DNA of 64,000 bases from Cyanophora paradoxa (lineage: Eukaryota > Glaucocystophyceae > Cyanophorales > Cyanophoraceae): NCBI GenBank assembly GCA_004431415.1, contig QPMI01000177.1:1-64000 (forward strand), written 5' to 3'. The notes under the pieces are model-generated. The model was not told where the DNA came from. It did no database searches and saw nothing but the letters and a program-made list of their open reading frames with translations. Below, piece after piece: positions 1-11,147 of this stretch. The translations under genes were made by a program, and so were the position numbers. Position 1 is the first letter of the stretch, and the number at the start of each line of letters is the position of its first letter.

Positions 1-34
1 GTCGCCGCCTGCTCGGCCGCCGGCTCCGGCTCCG

Positions 35-3000
35 CTAGCGCCGGCGGCGCCGCCGCTCCACCTCCGGCTCGGGCTCCGCCGGCGCCGGCGCCGGCGGGTC
101 AGGAGCGGCCGCCTCGCGCAGCGCCACGGAGATCGCTGCGCCGAAAGTATTAGAGGGCAGGGGGGGGCTGCAGGAGAGGCCGCCGCGCGGGCGGGGCGGG
201 GCGGGGCGGGCGGGGGCACCGCGGCCGCGGAGCTTGGCGCCGTCGAGTTTGGCGGCGGCGGCGCGGGCGGACTCGGGGTCGGCCATGAGGACGGTGGCCG
301 CGAACCAGCCGTCCCCCGCCTCCACGATGTCCGCCCGCTCCGCCCGCCCCGCCGCCGACAGGAACTCCTGCAGGGCCGGATGGAGGGAGGGAGGGAGGGA
401 GGGTGAGGCGGGGCGTCCCGCTGAGCGGGGCGGGGCGGGGCGGGGCGGGGTTGGGGGCGCGCCTTGAGGTCGAGCCAGCGGGTGGTGCGGGGCAGCTTCC
501 CGAGCACGAGCTCGCGCCCCGCCCGGGAGGCGGCGGCCCCCGCGCCGCTCTCCGCCCCCCGCGTGTCGGGCCGGAGCACGAGCGCCGAGCCCCGGAGCGA
601 CGCGCCCGTCAGGTTCCTCACCGCCCGCGCCGCGCACTCCGGCGTCCTGGCGAGGGAGGTTGGAAAGAGGGGGGGGGAGAAGGAGGGGGGGTACGCAGAC
701 CGGTACTTTGCGTAGGCCCTGCCCGTGCGGGGGCCCCCCGGGCGGCCCCCCTCCGTGAAGATCGTGAGGCTCGACAGGCTCCCCGCCCGCCTCAGCAGCG
801 CCTGCGGTTATTCAACGATCTTTGTTAAAGAGATCTAGTTCAGGGTTCTATGAGGGATCTTTTAAAAAGCTCTATTAGAGGGATCTTTTAAAAAGATGTA
901 TTAAAGGGATCTTTTAAAGGGCCCGCCTCAGCAGCGCCTGCGGGGCGGGGGTCGAGGGGCGGGGCAGCCTCAGGTCAGGGGGGGCCCTCCGCAAAGGGGC
1001 CCGATCTCTTTGGAGGACGAGATCGGTCCCGCACGGTCTCGCTGTTAAAGAGCTCTATTAAAGAGCTCTATAAGAGAACTCTATTAGAGGTCTCGCACGG
1101 AGAGCTCGTTGTTCGAGGCGTCGGGGGGGACGTTGAAGACCAGCACGCCCAGAGCTCCTCCCGCCCCCGGGGACCCGCCGCCAGCCGGCGCGGCCGGCCC
1201 CGGCCCCGCCTCCGCCTCCGTCTGCCCCGCCTTCCTCTTCTTCTTCTGCGGGGCCGGCTCCTGCGCAGCCGGCCCCGCCGGCGGCTCCGCCTGCCCGCGG
1301 GCCCACGGGACTCGGCTCTCCCTCGTGTGGAGCTCTACCGCGAGCCCTGCAAAGGAAGGGGCCGGGTCGGGTCGATCGGGGGGAACCCGCAGGGGCGGGC
1401 GGGCGGGGCCTGGGCGGGTCCGCTATCTTTCTTCCGCACCGCTGCCGCCGCCGCCGGAGGCGAGCGCCCGCTGGGCCCCGGCCGCGTCTTTCATGAGCAC
1501 CACCGCGCACGCCCCTGCGCGCCGCGTTAAGAGTTCAGGTGAAGCTGAAGAGAGGGGAGGGGTACGGGCGCACCGCCGCCCGGGCCGGCGGCGCAGAGCG
1601 TCGTCTGCTCCACGGGGCCCGCCTCCTTGAAGCGGTCGCGTACCCCGTCGAGGCGCGCCCCCGGGGGGAGGTCCCGGACCAGGAGCTGCCGGGGGTAGGG
1701 GGTTGGTTGGTTGGTCGCGGGGGTACAGGTCCCGCGAGGGGAACAAGCGCAAGCACCTGGCGGCCCTCGCGCTCCGGGGTGAGCTCGAGGGGGCGGGGGG
1801 AGGGCCGCAGGAGTAGCTGGCGCCCCGCGAGCTCCGCCCCGCCCAGCTCCCGAAGGGCCCTTCCCGCCTCCTCCAGAGTCGCGTACTGCGCAGCGGGGCG
1901 CGGTGGGCGCCGGGCGGGCGGGCGGAGAAGAGTCTGCGGGGTCCTACCCGAACGAAGCCGCAGCCCTCGGAGGGGGAAACGAAGGCCCGCAGGACCGCGC
2001 CGGCCCTCCGCATGAGGAGCTGCGGGGCGCGAGTCCGGTCGGATCGCGACGGCGGAGCAGGCAGGGCGCGGGGGGGAGACAGGGGCGGAGCACCTCGAGC
2101 TGCCGCTTGACGGTCCGCGGCGGCAGGTTCGCAACAAAGACTTCGCTCGTGATGAGACCAGGCGGCGGCTGCTGCTGCTGCTGCGTCGCCTGCTCGGCCG
2201 GCGCTTTGGCCTGAGCCGGGACCGGGGCGGAAGCCCGGGCCGGAGACGATTTCCGCTGCTTTGCACCGGCGGGAGCCGGGGCCGGGGCCGGGGCCGGGGC
2301 CGAGGCGGAAGCCTGGGCGGGGGCTGGGGCCGGGACCGGGGCCGGAGACGATTTCCGCTGCTTTGCACGGGTCGGGGCCGGGGCCGGGGCGGGGGCCGGG
2401 GCCGGGGCCGAGGCGGATCCCTGGGCCGGGGCCGGGGCGGGGGCGGGGACCGGGGTCAGGGCGGGGGCCGGGGCCGGGGCGGGGGCCCCCTGCTCGGGGA
2501 CGAGAAGGAGGGGCCGGCCGGCGAGGTCGGCCCCCGCCAGCTCCAGCACCGCTCGCGCCGCCGCCTCCGCCGATCCGTACTGAAGCGCCGGTCACGGGCG
2601 GGGGAGGGAGGCGGGGGGGGAAGAGCGGGAGGGGTAGCACCTCCACGAGGGCGCAGCCGGTGCGGCGCCCGTCCTTGTAGCGAACCGACACCGAAACGAC
2701 GTCGCCGGCCCGCGAGAGCAGCTCCTGCGCGGTGCCGCGTCACGCGGGGGGGCCGAGGAAACGGAAGGGGTACAGCTCACCTGGAGGCGGTCGGAGGAGA
2801 CGGAATCGGAGAGGTTCCAAACGGCGACGCGGCTCGAGGGGACCGCGTCGGGGGAGGGGGCGGGCGGGGCCGGCAGGGGCGCAGAGTCTGGAGGGGCCCT
2901 GGAGGGGGGCGCGAGAGAGGCGCGGAGGGAGGGGCGGGAGAGGGCGAAACGGTAGGACGGGCCGGGCGTGGTGGAGGAAGAGGAGGGGGAGGGGGAGGAG

Positions 3001-6000
3001 GCAGAGGCCTCCCGCTCCTGCCGCGGCGGCGTCGAGTTAGCAGTGAAGAGAGGACGGGACGGGGCAGGCCGGCCCTGAGCGGAGGCGGCGCACCGGGCTG
3101 GAACTCCGCTTGGGCGGGGGGTGGCCCTGCCCGAGGCGGATGCGCCTTCCGTCGAGAAGGGTGCGGGCGAGGGACTGCAGGGCGCGCCGCGCGTCCTCGA
3201 CCTTCTCGTACTGCCGGCCGGCGCCACCGGATCAAATTCGATCGACAGCGCTCGGATCAAATCTCCGTCCTCACCTCGACGATCCCGAAGGGCGCGCCGC
3301 CGCCCTTCTCCCGGGTGGGTACGTACGAGAAGACGACGCGCCCCGCCTGCTCCATGTGCTCCTGGGTACGGGATCAGATGGGAGGGGGCGCTTGGCGAGA
3401 GGGGGTACGCGAGCCTTCAGGGAGCGGTAGTCGGTGGAGGGGCTCAGGTTGGACACGAAGAGGCGGGGCGAGGGCGGCGGCTCGTCCGCCCCTTCGGCAG
3501 GCAGGCCGCCGGGTGCAGGAGGCGGCGAGGGCGGGGGCGGGGAAGGGGCGGCCGGCGGCTCGGGCTTCGGGGCAGGGGAGGGGCGCGAGGCGCCCGCCGC
3601 CTCGGAGGGCGTCTCCGGGCGAGCGGCGGGGGCGGGAGCGGGCGGCGGTGCAGGGGCGGCCTTCCCAGAGCCGGACGCCTCAACCGACACCGGACTACGC
3701 GGCGGCCCAGCCTTCCTCTTTGCGGCCTGCGCCGGATTCGAACCCGGGACAGAGTTGGGGAGCGAGCGGGCGCGCACCCGGACGGCCGCGGAGGGCTTGC
3801 CCGGGGCGGCGCCGCCGGAGGCCCCCGAGGCGCCGGCGGCCTCCTCCTCCTCCTCCTCCCCCGCCTGCGCCTTCGGTTCGCCCTCGGGCTGGGATGCCTC
3901 CCCCGTGGCGGCCCGCAGGATGCTGCGGAGCGTCCCCTGCGGCCCAGAGGCACGCGTCAGAGGCCGACTCTCTAGATCTACGCGGAAGCGGAGTCGGGGT
4001 TGGCGGGGGCGGGGCGGGGGGAACGGGGGCCACAGGCGTGCGTCAGGCTCCCAGCCATCTCTCTACATCTACGCGGGGGCGGGGGCGGGGGCGGGGGGGG
4101 GGGGGGGGGGGGGGCGGGGGCCGGGGGGTACGGGGCGGGGCGGGGCGACCTTCTTGACGCGGAGGAGGCGGGCGTGGGCGAGGCACTGGAGGTGGGAGCG
4201 GGCCTCGGAGGGCGCCCCGCCGTGCCGCAGCGCCCGCGAGAGCTCGTACGCGAAGTACTCGTCCACCTGTCAGGGGCGCGGCGTGAGCGCCAAGGATAAT
4301 AAGAGTTTAGGGACATTCCGTTTAGGATAATAAAAGTTTAGCGTCCAGGATAATAAGAGTTTTTAAGTACTCGTCCACCTAAGGCGAGCCGAGCGGCGCG
4401 GCGTGAGCGCCCGCCCAAGGCGAGGCGAGACGAGCGAGCGAGCGTCAAGGATGATAAAAGTTTAGGAAGAACACTCCGTTTAGGTGGGGGTTCATCAAAC
4501 GTTTGACGTTCAGCTTCTTGTCTGGGGGCGGGGGCGGGAGGGCGGGCCGTGGCGCACCTCGACGCCGCGGGTGCGGACCTCGAGCGCGACGGCGCGCGCC
4601 TCGGCCAGGCACGCCTCCCGCGCAGCGCCGCCCTCCTCTTTCGCCCGCTGCCAGTGCAGCTCTGCCGCCCGATCAGATCAAATCAGAATATTCTTCGGAT
4701 CAAATCTTCTTCGCACTGAGTAGGATGGAGTAGAGGACGAAGGTCGGCTGGATGCCGGCCTCGCGCATGCGGGCGTAGAGGTCGAACGCCTCCTCGTAGC
4801 GCCCCGCCGCCCCCAGGCCCTTCACCAGCGCCGCGTAGCAGTGCGCGTTCGCCGCCAGGCCCTGCGAGGGCGTCAGAAGAGGGAGGAGCGGGCTTAGTAG
4901 TAGTATATATATAAAGCAGTATCTTCCCTTAGGTTCTAGGCGGGCTGGGAGGGCGGGGGCGTACGGCGGCGGGGATGGAGTCGAAGAAGACGGCGCGGGC
5001 CTCGTCGACGCGCCCCGCGGCGCAGAGGGAGCGGATGAGCGCCGCGAAGGTCAGGTGGTCCGGCGCCTCCCCGCTCGCCCGCATCTGCAGGCCCCGACCC
5101 CTCAGCCGCCCGCCGGCCTGCCCTAGCACGGCTCATCTAGCCCCCCTAGCTCGCCCGCATCTGCGGGAGCCGGCCCCGGCCCCTCAGCCGGCCGCCCGCC
5201 CCTTCCGAGGCCCAGCGAGGCAGGGGGCGCCCCCCTCGCCCCCCGATTCGAGGCGAGAAAGGCGGAGGAGGGCACTAGGCGTGCCCGCGGGGGCGGCCGG
5301 TGTCCCCTCTAGCCCCTCTCGCCCGCATCTGGCACGGCGAGCGGCCCGTCGGCGGCCCGCCCGCCCCTTCCGAGGCCCAGCGGGGCCGGGGGCGCCCCCC
5401 TCGCTCGCTCGCCCGCCGGCCTGCCCTAGCTCGTGGGTGGGCTCCCCCCTAGATCTAGCCCGTCGGCGGCCCGGCCGCCCCTTTCGAGGCCCAGCGCGGC
5501 CGCGCACCTGCTCCATGATGAGCGCCGCGTCCGCCTCGCGCCCGCTCCCCGCCGAGCCCTGTGCCGCGCCGCTCAGAAGCGAGGAGGAGGGCGGGGGGGG
5601 GGGGAGCGCACGAGGAGGAGCGCGTTGAACGTCTCGCGGGAGGGGGCGAGGCCCGCCGCCCGCATCTCCGCCAGCGTCGCCATCGCCGCCTGAGGGGGAG
5701 GGAGGGCGGCTCGTCAGGGGGACAGAGAGGCGCGGGAGAGAGCGGGTTCGCACCTCGAAGCGGCGGCCCTCGACGAGGGCGGAGATGAGCGCGTTGTACG
5801 TCGCCGCCTCCGCCCGCAGCCCGTGCGCCCTGCCCCGGCGTGAGACGCAGCCGGGGGGGAGGGAGGGAGGGGGGTACGGGCGCACGGCATCTCGGCGAGG
5901 AGCGCCCGCGCCTCGTCGTAGCGGCCCCGCCTCGTCAGGCCCTGCGGGGGGGTACGGCGTAAGAGGGGCGGGGAGGGGGAGTTTCAAGGGGGGGTACCCC

Positions 6001-8029
6001 GGCGACGATGGCGAAGGAGCGCTCGTCGAGGGGTACGCCCTTCTGGGCGAACTCGCGGAGCAGCGCCGCCGTCGCGTCGATGCGGTCCAGAGCGCCCCAC
6101 TTCGAGGCCAACCGCTGCGCCGATTTTCGGTCGCAGCGACGGGGGCGCTCGGGGGGTACGGGAGCGGCGCGACCTGCAGGAGAACGTTCGCCGCGTCGGG
6201 CTCGTAGGGTACCCCCTCGTCCCGCATCGACCAGAAGAGCCGAAGGGCCCTCGCCTCGTCCCCCGCCGTGACGTACCCCTGCGAAAACCGCGGCCCCCGG
6301 CTCGCCGATCCGTGACGTCACGCAGGGAGGGGTACCGGGTGCGCACGGTGATGACGGGGGCGAAGGAGGCGTGGGAGGGGGCGGCCCCGCGGGCGCGCAT
6401 CGAGGCGAGGAGCGCCTCAGCCTCGTCCAGCTGGCCCGCCCCCGCCAGCGCCTGCGCAGAGTGAGGAGCGGGGCGGGGAAAGGGTGGGGAGGGGTACCGC
6501 GATGACGAGGTTGAAGGACTCCTCGTCGGGGGGTACGCCCTCGGCCGCCATCTCCTCGAGCAGGCGCTTGGCCCCCTCGAACTGCCGCACCATCGTGTAC
6601 CCCTGCGTTCAGGCGAGGCCGCGCTCAGGCGAACGGACGAACGTTCGGAGCCTGGCAGGATTCTGCCCCCCTCCCCCTGACCTTGATGAGGGCCTTGTAG
6701 GTCGGGAGCTTGGGCTGGAGGCCGGCCGTCCGCATGGCGAAGAAGGTCCGCTCCGCCGACTCGATGTCCAGCGCATACACGGCCCACTGCGCGCCCGCCT
6801 TCATGAGGCGGGCCTTCCTGGGGGGGCGGGGCGGGGCGGGCCTTCATGAGGGTCTTGAAGGTGGCCTCGTTGGGGAAGACGCCGTGCTTCTCGAAGGAGG
6901 CGATGAGCTCCACCGCCCCCTCCGGGCTCGGCTCGTAGACCTGCCGACGAGGGCCGGTCAGATGAGAGGCGGCAAGGGGCGGGGCGGAGGCGGCGCGCCT
7001 TGAGGAGGGTGTTCAGGGTCACGACGTCGGGGGGTACGCCCCGCGCCAGCATCTCCTGGTACACCTCCCGCGCCCGCTGCGGCCGCTTGCCCAGGATGCA
7101 CGCCTGCGCCCGACCTTGAGGGGGCCGCGCGCGGCCTGGCTTCGGCCCGGGGGGTACAAGCGTGCCTCGATCACGATGTTGTACATGTAGGTCGTGAGGG
7201 GCACGCCGCGCTCCGCCGCCTCGGCAAGGACCTTCTCCGCCGTCTTGCTGTTCCCCTCCCGAAGCGCCGCCGCGATCTGCCGCCGCCTCGTACCCCCCTC
7301 CGGGGCCCCGAGGGGGGGGGAGGGGGGGGGGCGCACCGACTTGCCCCAGGCGTGGTATTCGGGCGGTCCGGCGCCCTGCGCCCGCGGCCGCCTGGCCTGG
7401 ACCTCGGCCAGGGAGGACTCCCAGGCGCGGCGCGGCCGCCCAGCCTCCTCCTCCTCCTCGTCCGCCTCCGGGGGCGCCTCCCCGTCCGCTTCGTCCCAGG
7501 GTACGTCTCCCTCCTCGTCGTCCGAGCGGTCGCGCTCTCGGACGCCCCTGCGCGCCGGGCGCGCCGGTCCGCTGCGCGGCCGTCGTCAGCGCTGGGCGAC
7601 TCGCGCGGCGCCCCGTGCACGCGGGCGTGCCTGGAGAGGCTCCGCTGCGGGAAGGCCGCGTGCGGAGCGGATAGCTGCGCCGCTGAGGCAACGGTGCACG
7701 ACCAGCTGCGACGCGGGGGGGGCGCGTCAGGAGGAGGCGGCGGCCCCGCTCGCCCGCGTCGTTACGCACCTCGCTCCGGGGGCGTGGGGCGGCTTGAGGG
7801 AGGCAGCCGCGGCGCCGCCGCGCGCGAGCGTGAAGACAAGCTGAGCCCCAGGGCACGAGAGGGTCCTGCGCGCGGGCGCGGCTGAGCGGCAGCGGCGACG
7901 GAGAGCAAGGCGTGAGGCACCGGCCGGAGCAGACACATGCCTCGCACGCGACCTCGCCGTCCAGCACAATGCTGGCAGCTGGCTCCGCGAGGGCGGCTCG
8001 CTGCAGGGCGGCCGATCGCGCTGCGGCAT
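35..8029 (-). CDS. PPR-RRM fusion RNA-binding protein (about 30 exons)
   Basis: Predicted RNA-binding protein, possibly organellar. From the N-terminus: a basic Ser/Arg-rich leader (start ATG at 8029, chosen because the splice phases of exons 8029-7770, 7705-7631 and 7547-7337 stay open), an acidic stretch (DDEEGDVPWDEADGE), about a dozen PPR motifs (7276-4717), a linker (exons 4661-4558 and 4266-4150), an acidic/proline linker, then six RRM-like domains (about 3480-130), ending EVERRRRRR with TAG at 35-37. The PPR and RRM parts are joined in phase 0 at 4150/3936. The RRM side has no usable ATG upstream of its second exon, and the only intronic ATG (4055) soon hits a stop, so one gene is favoured over two. 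Plant PPR4 also combines PPR and RRM, but in the opposite order. Many introns are GC-AG. Exon ends in the linkers and the exact start are uncertain. Confidence 0.72.
776..1090 (-). repeat. AT-rich repeat-filled intron with duplicated exon edge
   Basis: This intron of the fifth RRM holds iterated TTAAAGAGCTCTATTA and GGGATCTTTTAAA units in an otherwise GC-rich gene. A segment of about 20 bases that spans the acceptor and the start of the next exon (CCTCAGCAGCGCCTGCGG on the + strand) is present twice, near 788 and 924. The AT-rich block therefore sits between two copies of the splice-acceptor sequence. Confidence 0.8.
2240..2490 (-). repeat. Ala-Pro linker repeats between the second and third RRM
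   Basis: GCCGGG repeats on the + strand encode (AP)n in the minus-strand gene. A segment of about 100 bases is duplicated, so that the basic motif AKQRKSSPA appears twice (from the copies near 2245 and 2345). It is a flexible linker with two possible nuclear-localisation-like or phosphorylation patches. Confidence 0.75.
4093..4505 (-). repeat. G-tract and AT-rich duplicated intron sequence
   Basis: A run of 22 G (4093-4114, C on the sense strand) lies in one intron. In the next intron (about 4267-4557) units like AGGATAATAAGAGTTTAG are repeated four times. A copy of the exon edge AAGTACTCGTCCACCT occurs both in the exon (about 4252) and inside the intron (about 4364), and GGCGCGGCGTGAGCGCC is also doubled. 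This is the same pattern as the intron at 776-1090. Confidence 0.75.
4717..7276 (-). other. PPR motif array, one exon per motif
   Basis: Eight consecutive exons (7276-7166, 7103-6999, 6940-6842, 6813-6682, 6602-6498, 6451-6347, 6278-6174, 6114-5998) have 37, 35, 33, 44, 35, 35, 35 and 39 codons. All are in phase 0, and each carries one PPR-like unit ending in the TYNxLIK-type helix. Examples are GVPPDVVTLNTLLK and GVFPNEATFKTLMK. Further motifs follow on exons 5941-5886 plus 5829-5754, 5689-5612, 5558-5508, 5084-4965 and 4861-4717. The 35-residue unit is that of P-class PPR proteins, which bind single-stranded RNA in mitochondria and plastids. The fixed intron position relative to the repeat suggests growth by exon duplication. 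Confidence 0.85.
5089..5505 (-). repeat. Intronic direct repeats, three imperfect copies
   Basis: The long intron between two PPR exons contains three copies of a unit with GCCCCTTCCGAGGCCCAGCG (near 5196, 5357 and 5478). They are interspersed with repeated CTCGCCCGCATCTG and GCCGGCCTGCCCTAG. The intron probably grew by local duplication. Confidence 0.7.
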
Positions 8030-8665
8030 ACCCGCGGGGCGTCTCGTGATATCTCGCGGTCGGTGCGCTCCGGGCCGAGGGCTTCAGCGATGCGTGCGCT
8101 CCGCGGAAGAAGCCGCGCGTGAGCGGCCGCACGCCGGCTGCAAGACCGAGCGGCATCTTCGTGTCGCTTCAGCGCAGCCTTGGGCTCCCGGCGCTGGACT
8201 TCAGCGCATCGAGCCGACTCCGACCCGCTTACTCAACGCGGCAGTCGCTGGCTCCGATCCAGGCTGCTGCGATTCGACTGCGAACGAAGCTGCCGGGTAC
8301 AAGCGAAACTTGTGCTCTAGGAAGCGTTCGATAGCGCCTTCACGCGGTTATCGCCCGTGCAAGCCCATCAGGCTCGCCGAAGTCATTCAGCTGGAGAGAG
8401 TGCAGGAGTGAGCTCGACGCGCCAGCTGGAGTTGTCGTGAGCCAGTTTCCGCTGCTCTGAATCCCCTACAGGCGTGCTCTCGCACGCGGCGCGGCATGCG
8501 AATCGAGGCTGATGTTTAGTTCCTGAGCAGCCTTTCGAAAGGCACGAGCACGACTCCTACGCGGCCGGCCGCTGGCGTTACATACCTCCGTGGCTGCGGC
8601 CCTCGTCGCTCCAGCAGCATGGACCGCCGCGGCGCCAGCTAGCCCTAGGCGGTACTTGCGCCATC
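8030..8665. other. Divergent intergenic region
   Basis: 636 bases lie between the ATG of the minus-strand PPR-RRM gene and the ATG of the plus-strand membrane-protein gene. It is moderately GC-rich with no convincing coding sequence. Promoters for both genes should lie here; no clear TATA element was recognised. An alternative in-frame ATG for a different reading frame exists at 8156 (-). Confidence 0.5.
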
Positions 8666-9023
8666 ATGGCGCGGGTGTTTCCGACGAAGGATGACTCGCC
8701 GGACTCGCCGCTCGAGTCCCGGAGCGCCGAGGCCGTGCTTGTCATCCCGTCCCGCTACGCCTCCGCGGGCCAGCGCGGCCTCAACATCAACTGCAGCCGA
8801 TGGTCGCTGATGTTCAGTGCCGCGGCCCGGCCCGGCGCGGGCGACTGGGAGGGCTCTCGCCACGGAAGAAACAGCCGCACGGGGTCCCTGACCGTGCGGC
8901 GCCTGCGGCTGGAGGCGCCGCCGGCCTCCCTCGAGCGGCACTACGCGCTCTGCAACGCCGCCCGCCGCGGCACCTCCACCCGCTGGACCTGCGCCGTCGC
9001 TTTCCTCGCCCTCGTACGTCCCC

Positions 9024-9063
<40 letters not shown>

Positions 9064-11108
9064 GGATCGAATCCGAGCCGACCGACCGCCCACGCGCCCC
9101 GCAGCTCTTCGTCGCGTTCACGTCGGACAACCCCGCCATGTACCGCTACCTCCAGGTCGCGGTGGGCGGCCCGGGCCTCGCCGCCCTCTTCGCCCTCTCC
9201 TTCTTCCCGGCCGCCTTCAACAGGAGCTTCGAGGCGGCCGCCTTCGCCGTCGTGGTCCTCTTCAGCCTCTCGCAGCGGACGCTCTACGTCGTCCTCGTGG
9301 GCGACTCGCCGCACCTCCTGCTCGTCGCCCTCCTCGTCTTCTGGGCCGCCTGCTCCCTCCTCGGATTCCGCTTCCACGTCTCCGCCGCCCTCTCCGCCCT
9401 CCTCGTCCTCGAGTTCCTGCTCCCCTCGCTGCTCCTCCGCGCCGGGGGCGTGGCGGACGCCCTCGCCGCCTTCTCGCCCCTCGGGCTCGCCTCGTGCGTC
9501 ACCTCGGGGGCCCTCGCCGTCGGCGCCTCGTACCTTCGCGACCGCAACGAGCGCCGCCTCTTCTTCCAGGAGCTACAGGCCTGCCCCCGCCTGAGCCAAG
9601 CCTAGACGAGCCGAGCTTGGCTGACGCCTCTTCTTTCAGGTCGTACGGGCGGACGCGGAGGCGACGAGGCGCGGGCGGCAGGCGTCGGCGTCGGCGGCGG
9701 CGGCGCCGTTGCTGACGACGCCGCGCGGCGCGGTGGCCTCCTCCTCGCCCTCGTCGGTGGGGAGCCCCGGCATCGCCGGCATAGCCGTGCTCTCCAGCGA
9801 CGACGGCGCCTCTCCCAGCGGCAAGCCCGGCTCGCCGGCCCGCCCCCGCGCCCCGGCCCCGCCTCCTCCTCCGCCGCCGCCGCCGCCGGCCTCGCTGCGC
9901 CGCCGCCGCCACCGCTGCGCGCGACGACGCCGCGGACGGCGCTGGAGGCGACGGAGGCGGCCGCGGCGGCGCTGGCGGCCGCCGAGCTCGCTCTGTCCGA
10001 GGCGGGCTCGGACGGGGCGGAGGGGGCGGAGGAGGGGCGGAGTTCGGCTCGAGCGCCGCCGGCGGGGCCGCCGCCGGCCTCGACGGCGACTCGTCCTCAG
10101 CGTGGCGCTCGCGGCGCTCCTCCTCGCGGCCCGCCGCTCGTCGGAGGGCGAGGGCGGCGGCGCCGGCGCCTGGGAAGCCCCAGCGGGCCGCGCCGGCGGC
10201 GCGGCCGGCGGCCCGGCTCGGGCCCGGGCGCGCCCCGCCGCTCCGGATCCCGCGCCGCCTCGCACCGGTCCTCCCTCGCCGGCGCGAGCCGCCGCGGGAG
10301 CTCCCGCGCCGCTCTGCTGATCGAGGAGGGGGAAGCGGCGGCGGAGGAGACGCCCGGCGACCCGGCCGCCTCCGCGGCGGGCACGAGCGCGAGGCGGCGC
10401 CGCTCGCGGGCCCTGCCCCAGCTCCTCGTCCCCGTGGCCCAGGGCTCCGAGGAAGACGAGGGGTCGGTCTCGCCGGTTCTGTCGCCGGGGCCCGTCAGCG
10501 TCCGCAGCCTCCGCGCCGCCCGCCCCGTCAGCTTCCACGTGCGCCGTACCCCTCCCTCCCCCTCGCGCCCCCGGCTGACGCACGTACCCCGCAGCTCTCG
10601 GATGTCCTTATCTCTCGCTCTATGAAGCGCGCCAGCATAGCCGTCGCGACCGACGACGACGACGAGCCCGGGTCCGGGCCCGCCGCGCCCCGCGCCGGAG
10701 GCTTCTCCGCGCTCGCCGCGCAGATCGGCACCCCGCCCCCGGGCCCGCCGCCCGCCCCCGCCGCCCCGGCCCCGGGACCGGGCCCGGGCCCGGCCCTCCC
10801 CCAAGAGCCTCCTGCGCCGCGCCGTGCGCCGGCTCTTCTTCGGACGGCCTCTGGAGCCGCCGGAGCTCGAGGCGGGGTACAGGGCGTACTACGCCGACCT
10901 GACGTGGCGTCGCCTGCGCCTCCTCTGCCCCGCCCTCGTCCCCTTCTACCTCCTCACGGCGGCCGGCTCGGGCCTGCTCCCCGCCGCCGACCGGCACGCC
11001 CCGCCGCTCTCGGAGCTGGTGCGCCGCAGCGGGCTGGACTGGACCTCGAGCTCGGCCTCTGCGGCGCCCTCTTCACCGCCGGCACCCTCGTCGTCCTCGT
11101 CCGCCTCG

Positions 11109-11147
<39 letters not shown>

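Larger units (their letters stand above)
130..3480 (-). other. Six RRM-like domains
   Basis: RRM cores with RNP2-like strands are visible in order: RLFVSNLSPSTDYRSLK with EHMEQAGRVVFSYV (about 3480-3110); RVAVWNLSDSVSSDRLQ with GCALVEYGSAEAAARAVLEL (2840-2480); EVFVANLPPRTVKRQLE with GCGFVRYATLEEAGRAL (2160-1750); QLLVRDLPPGARLDGVRD with CAVVLMKDAAGAQRAL (1700-1440); VLVFNVPPDASNNELSV with AYAKYRTPECAARAVRNL (1155-555); ELVLGKLPRTTRWLDLK with FAATVLMADPESARAAA (520-200). Each is split by one or two introns, usually just after the first helix starts and after RNP1. The RNP1 aromatics are only partly kept, so some copies may bind protein rather than RNA. Confidence 0.75.

Noticed and set aside
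3978-4055. Separate start (ATG at 4055, minus strand) for an independent RRM gene
   Set aside because: The frame from this ATG ends in a stop within about 26 codons and does not reach the RRM exons.
1109-4330. Long plus-strand open frames opposite the PPR-RRM gene, rich in Arg/Gly/Pro
   Set aside because: They are antisense shadows of GC-rich coding sequence. The minus strand carries ordered RRM motifs with matching splice phases, the plus frames do not.
11030-11044. An 11-base GT-AG intron in the membrane-protein gene
   Set aside because: It would restore the frame but is far below any spliceosomal limit, so it is reported only as a frame break.
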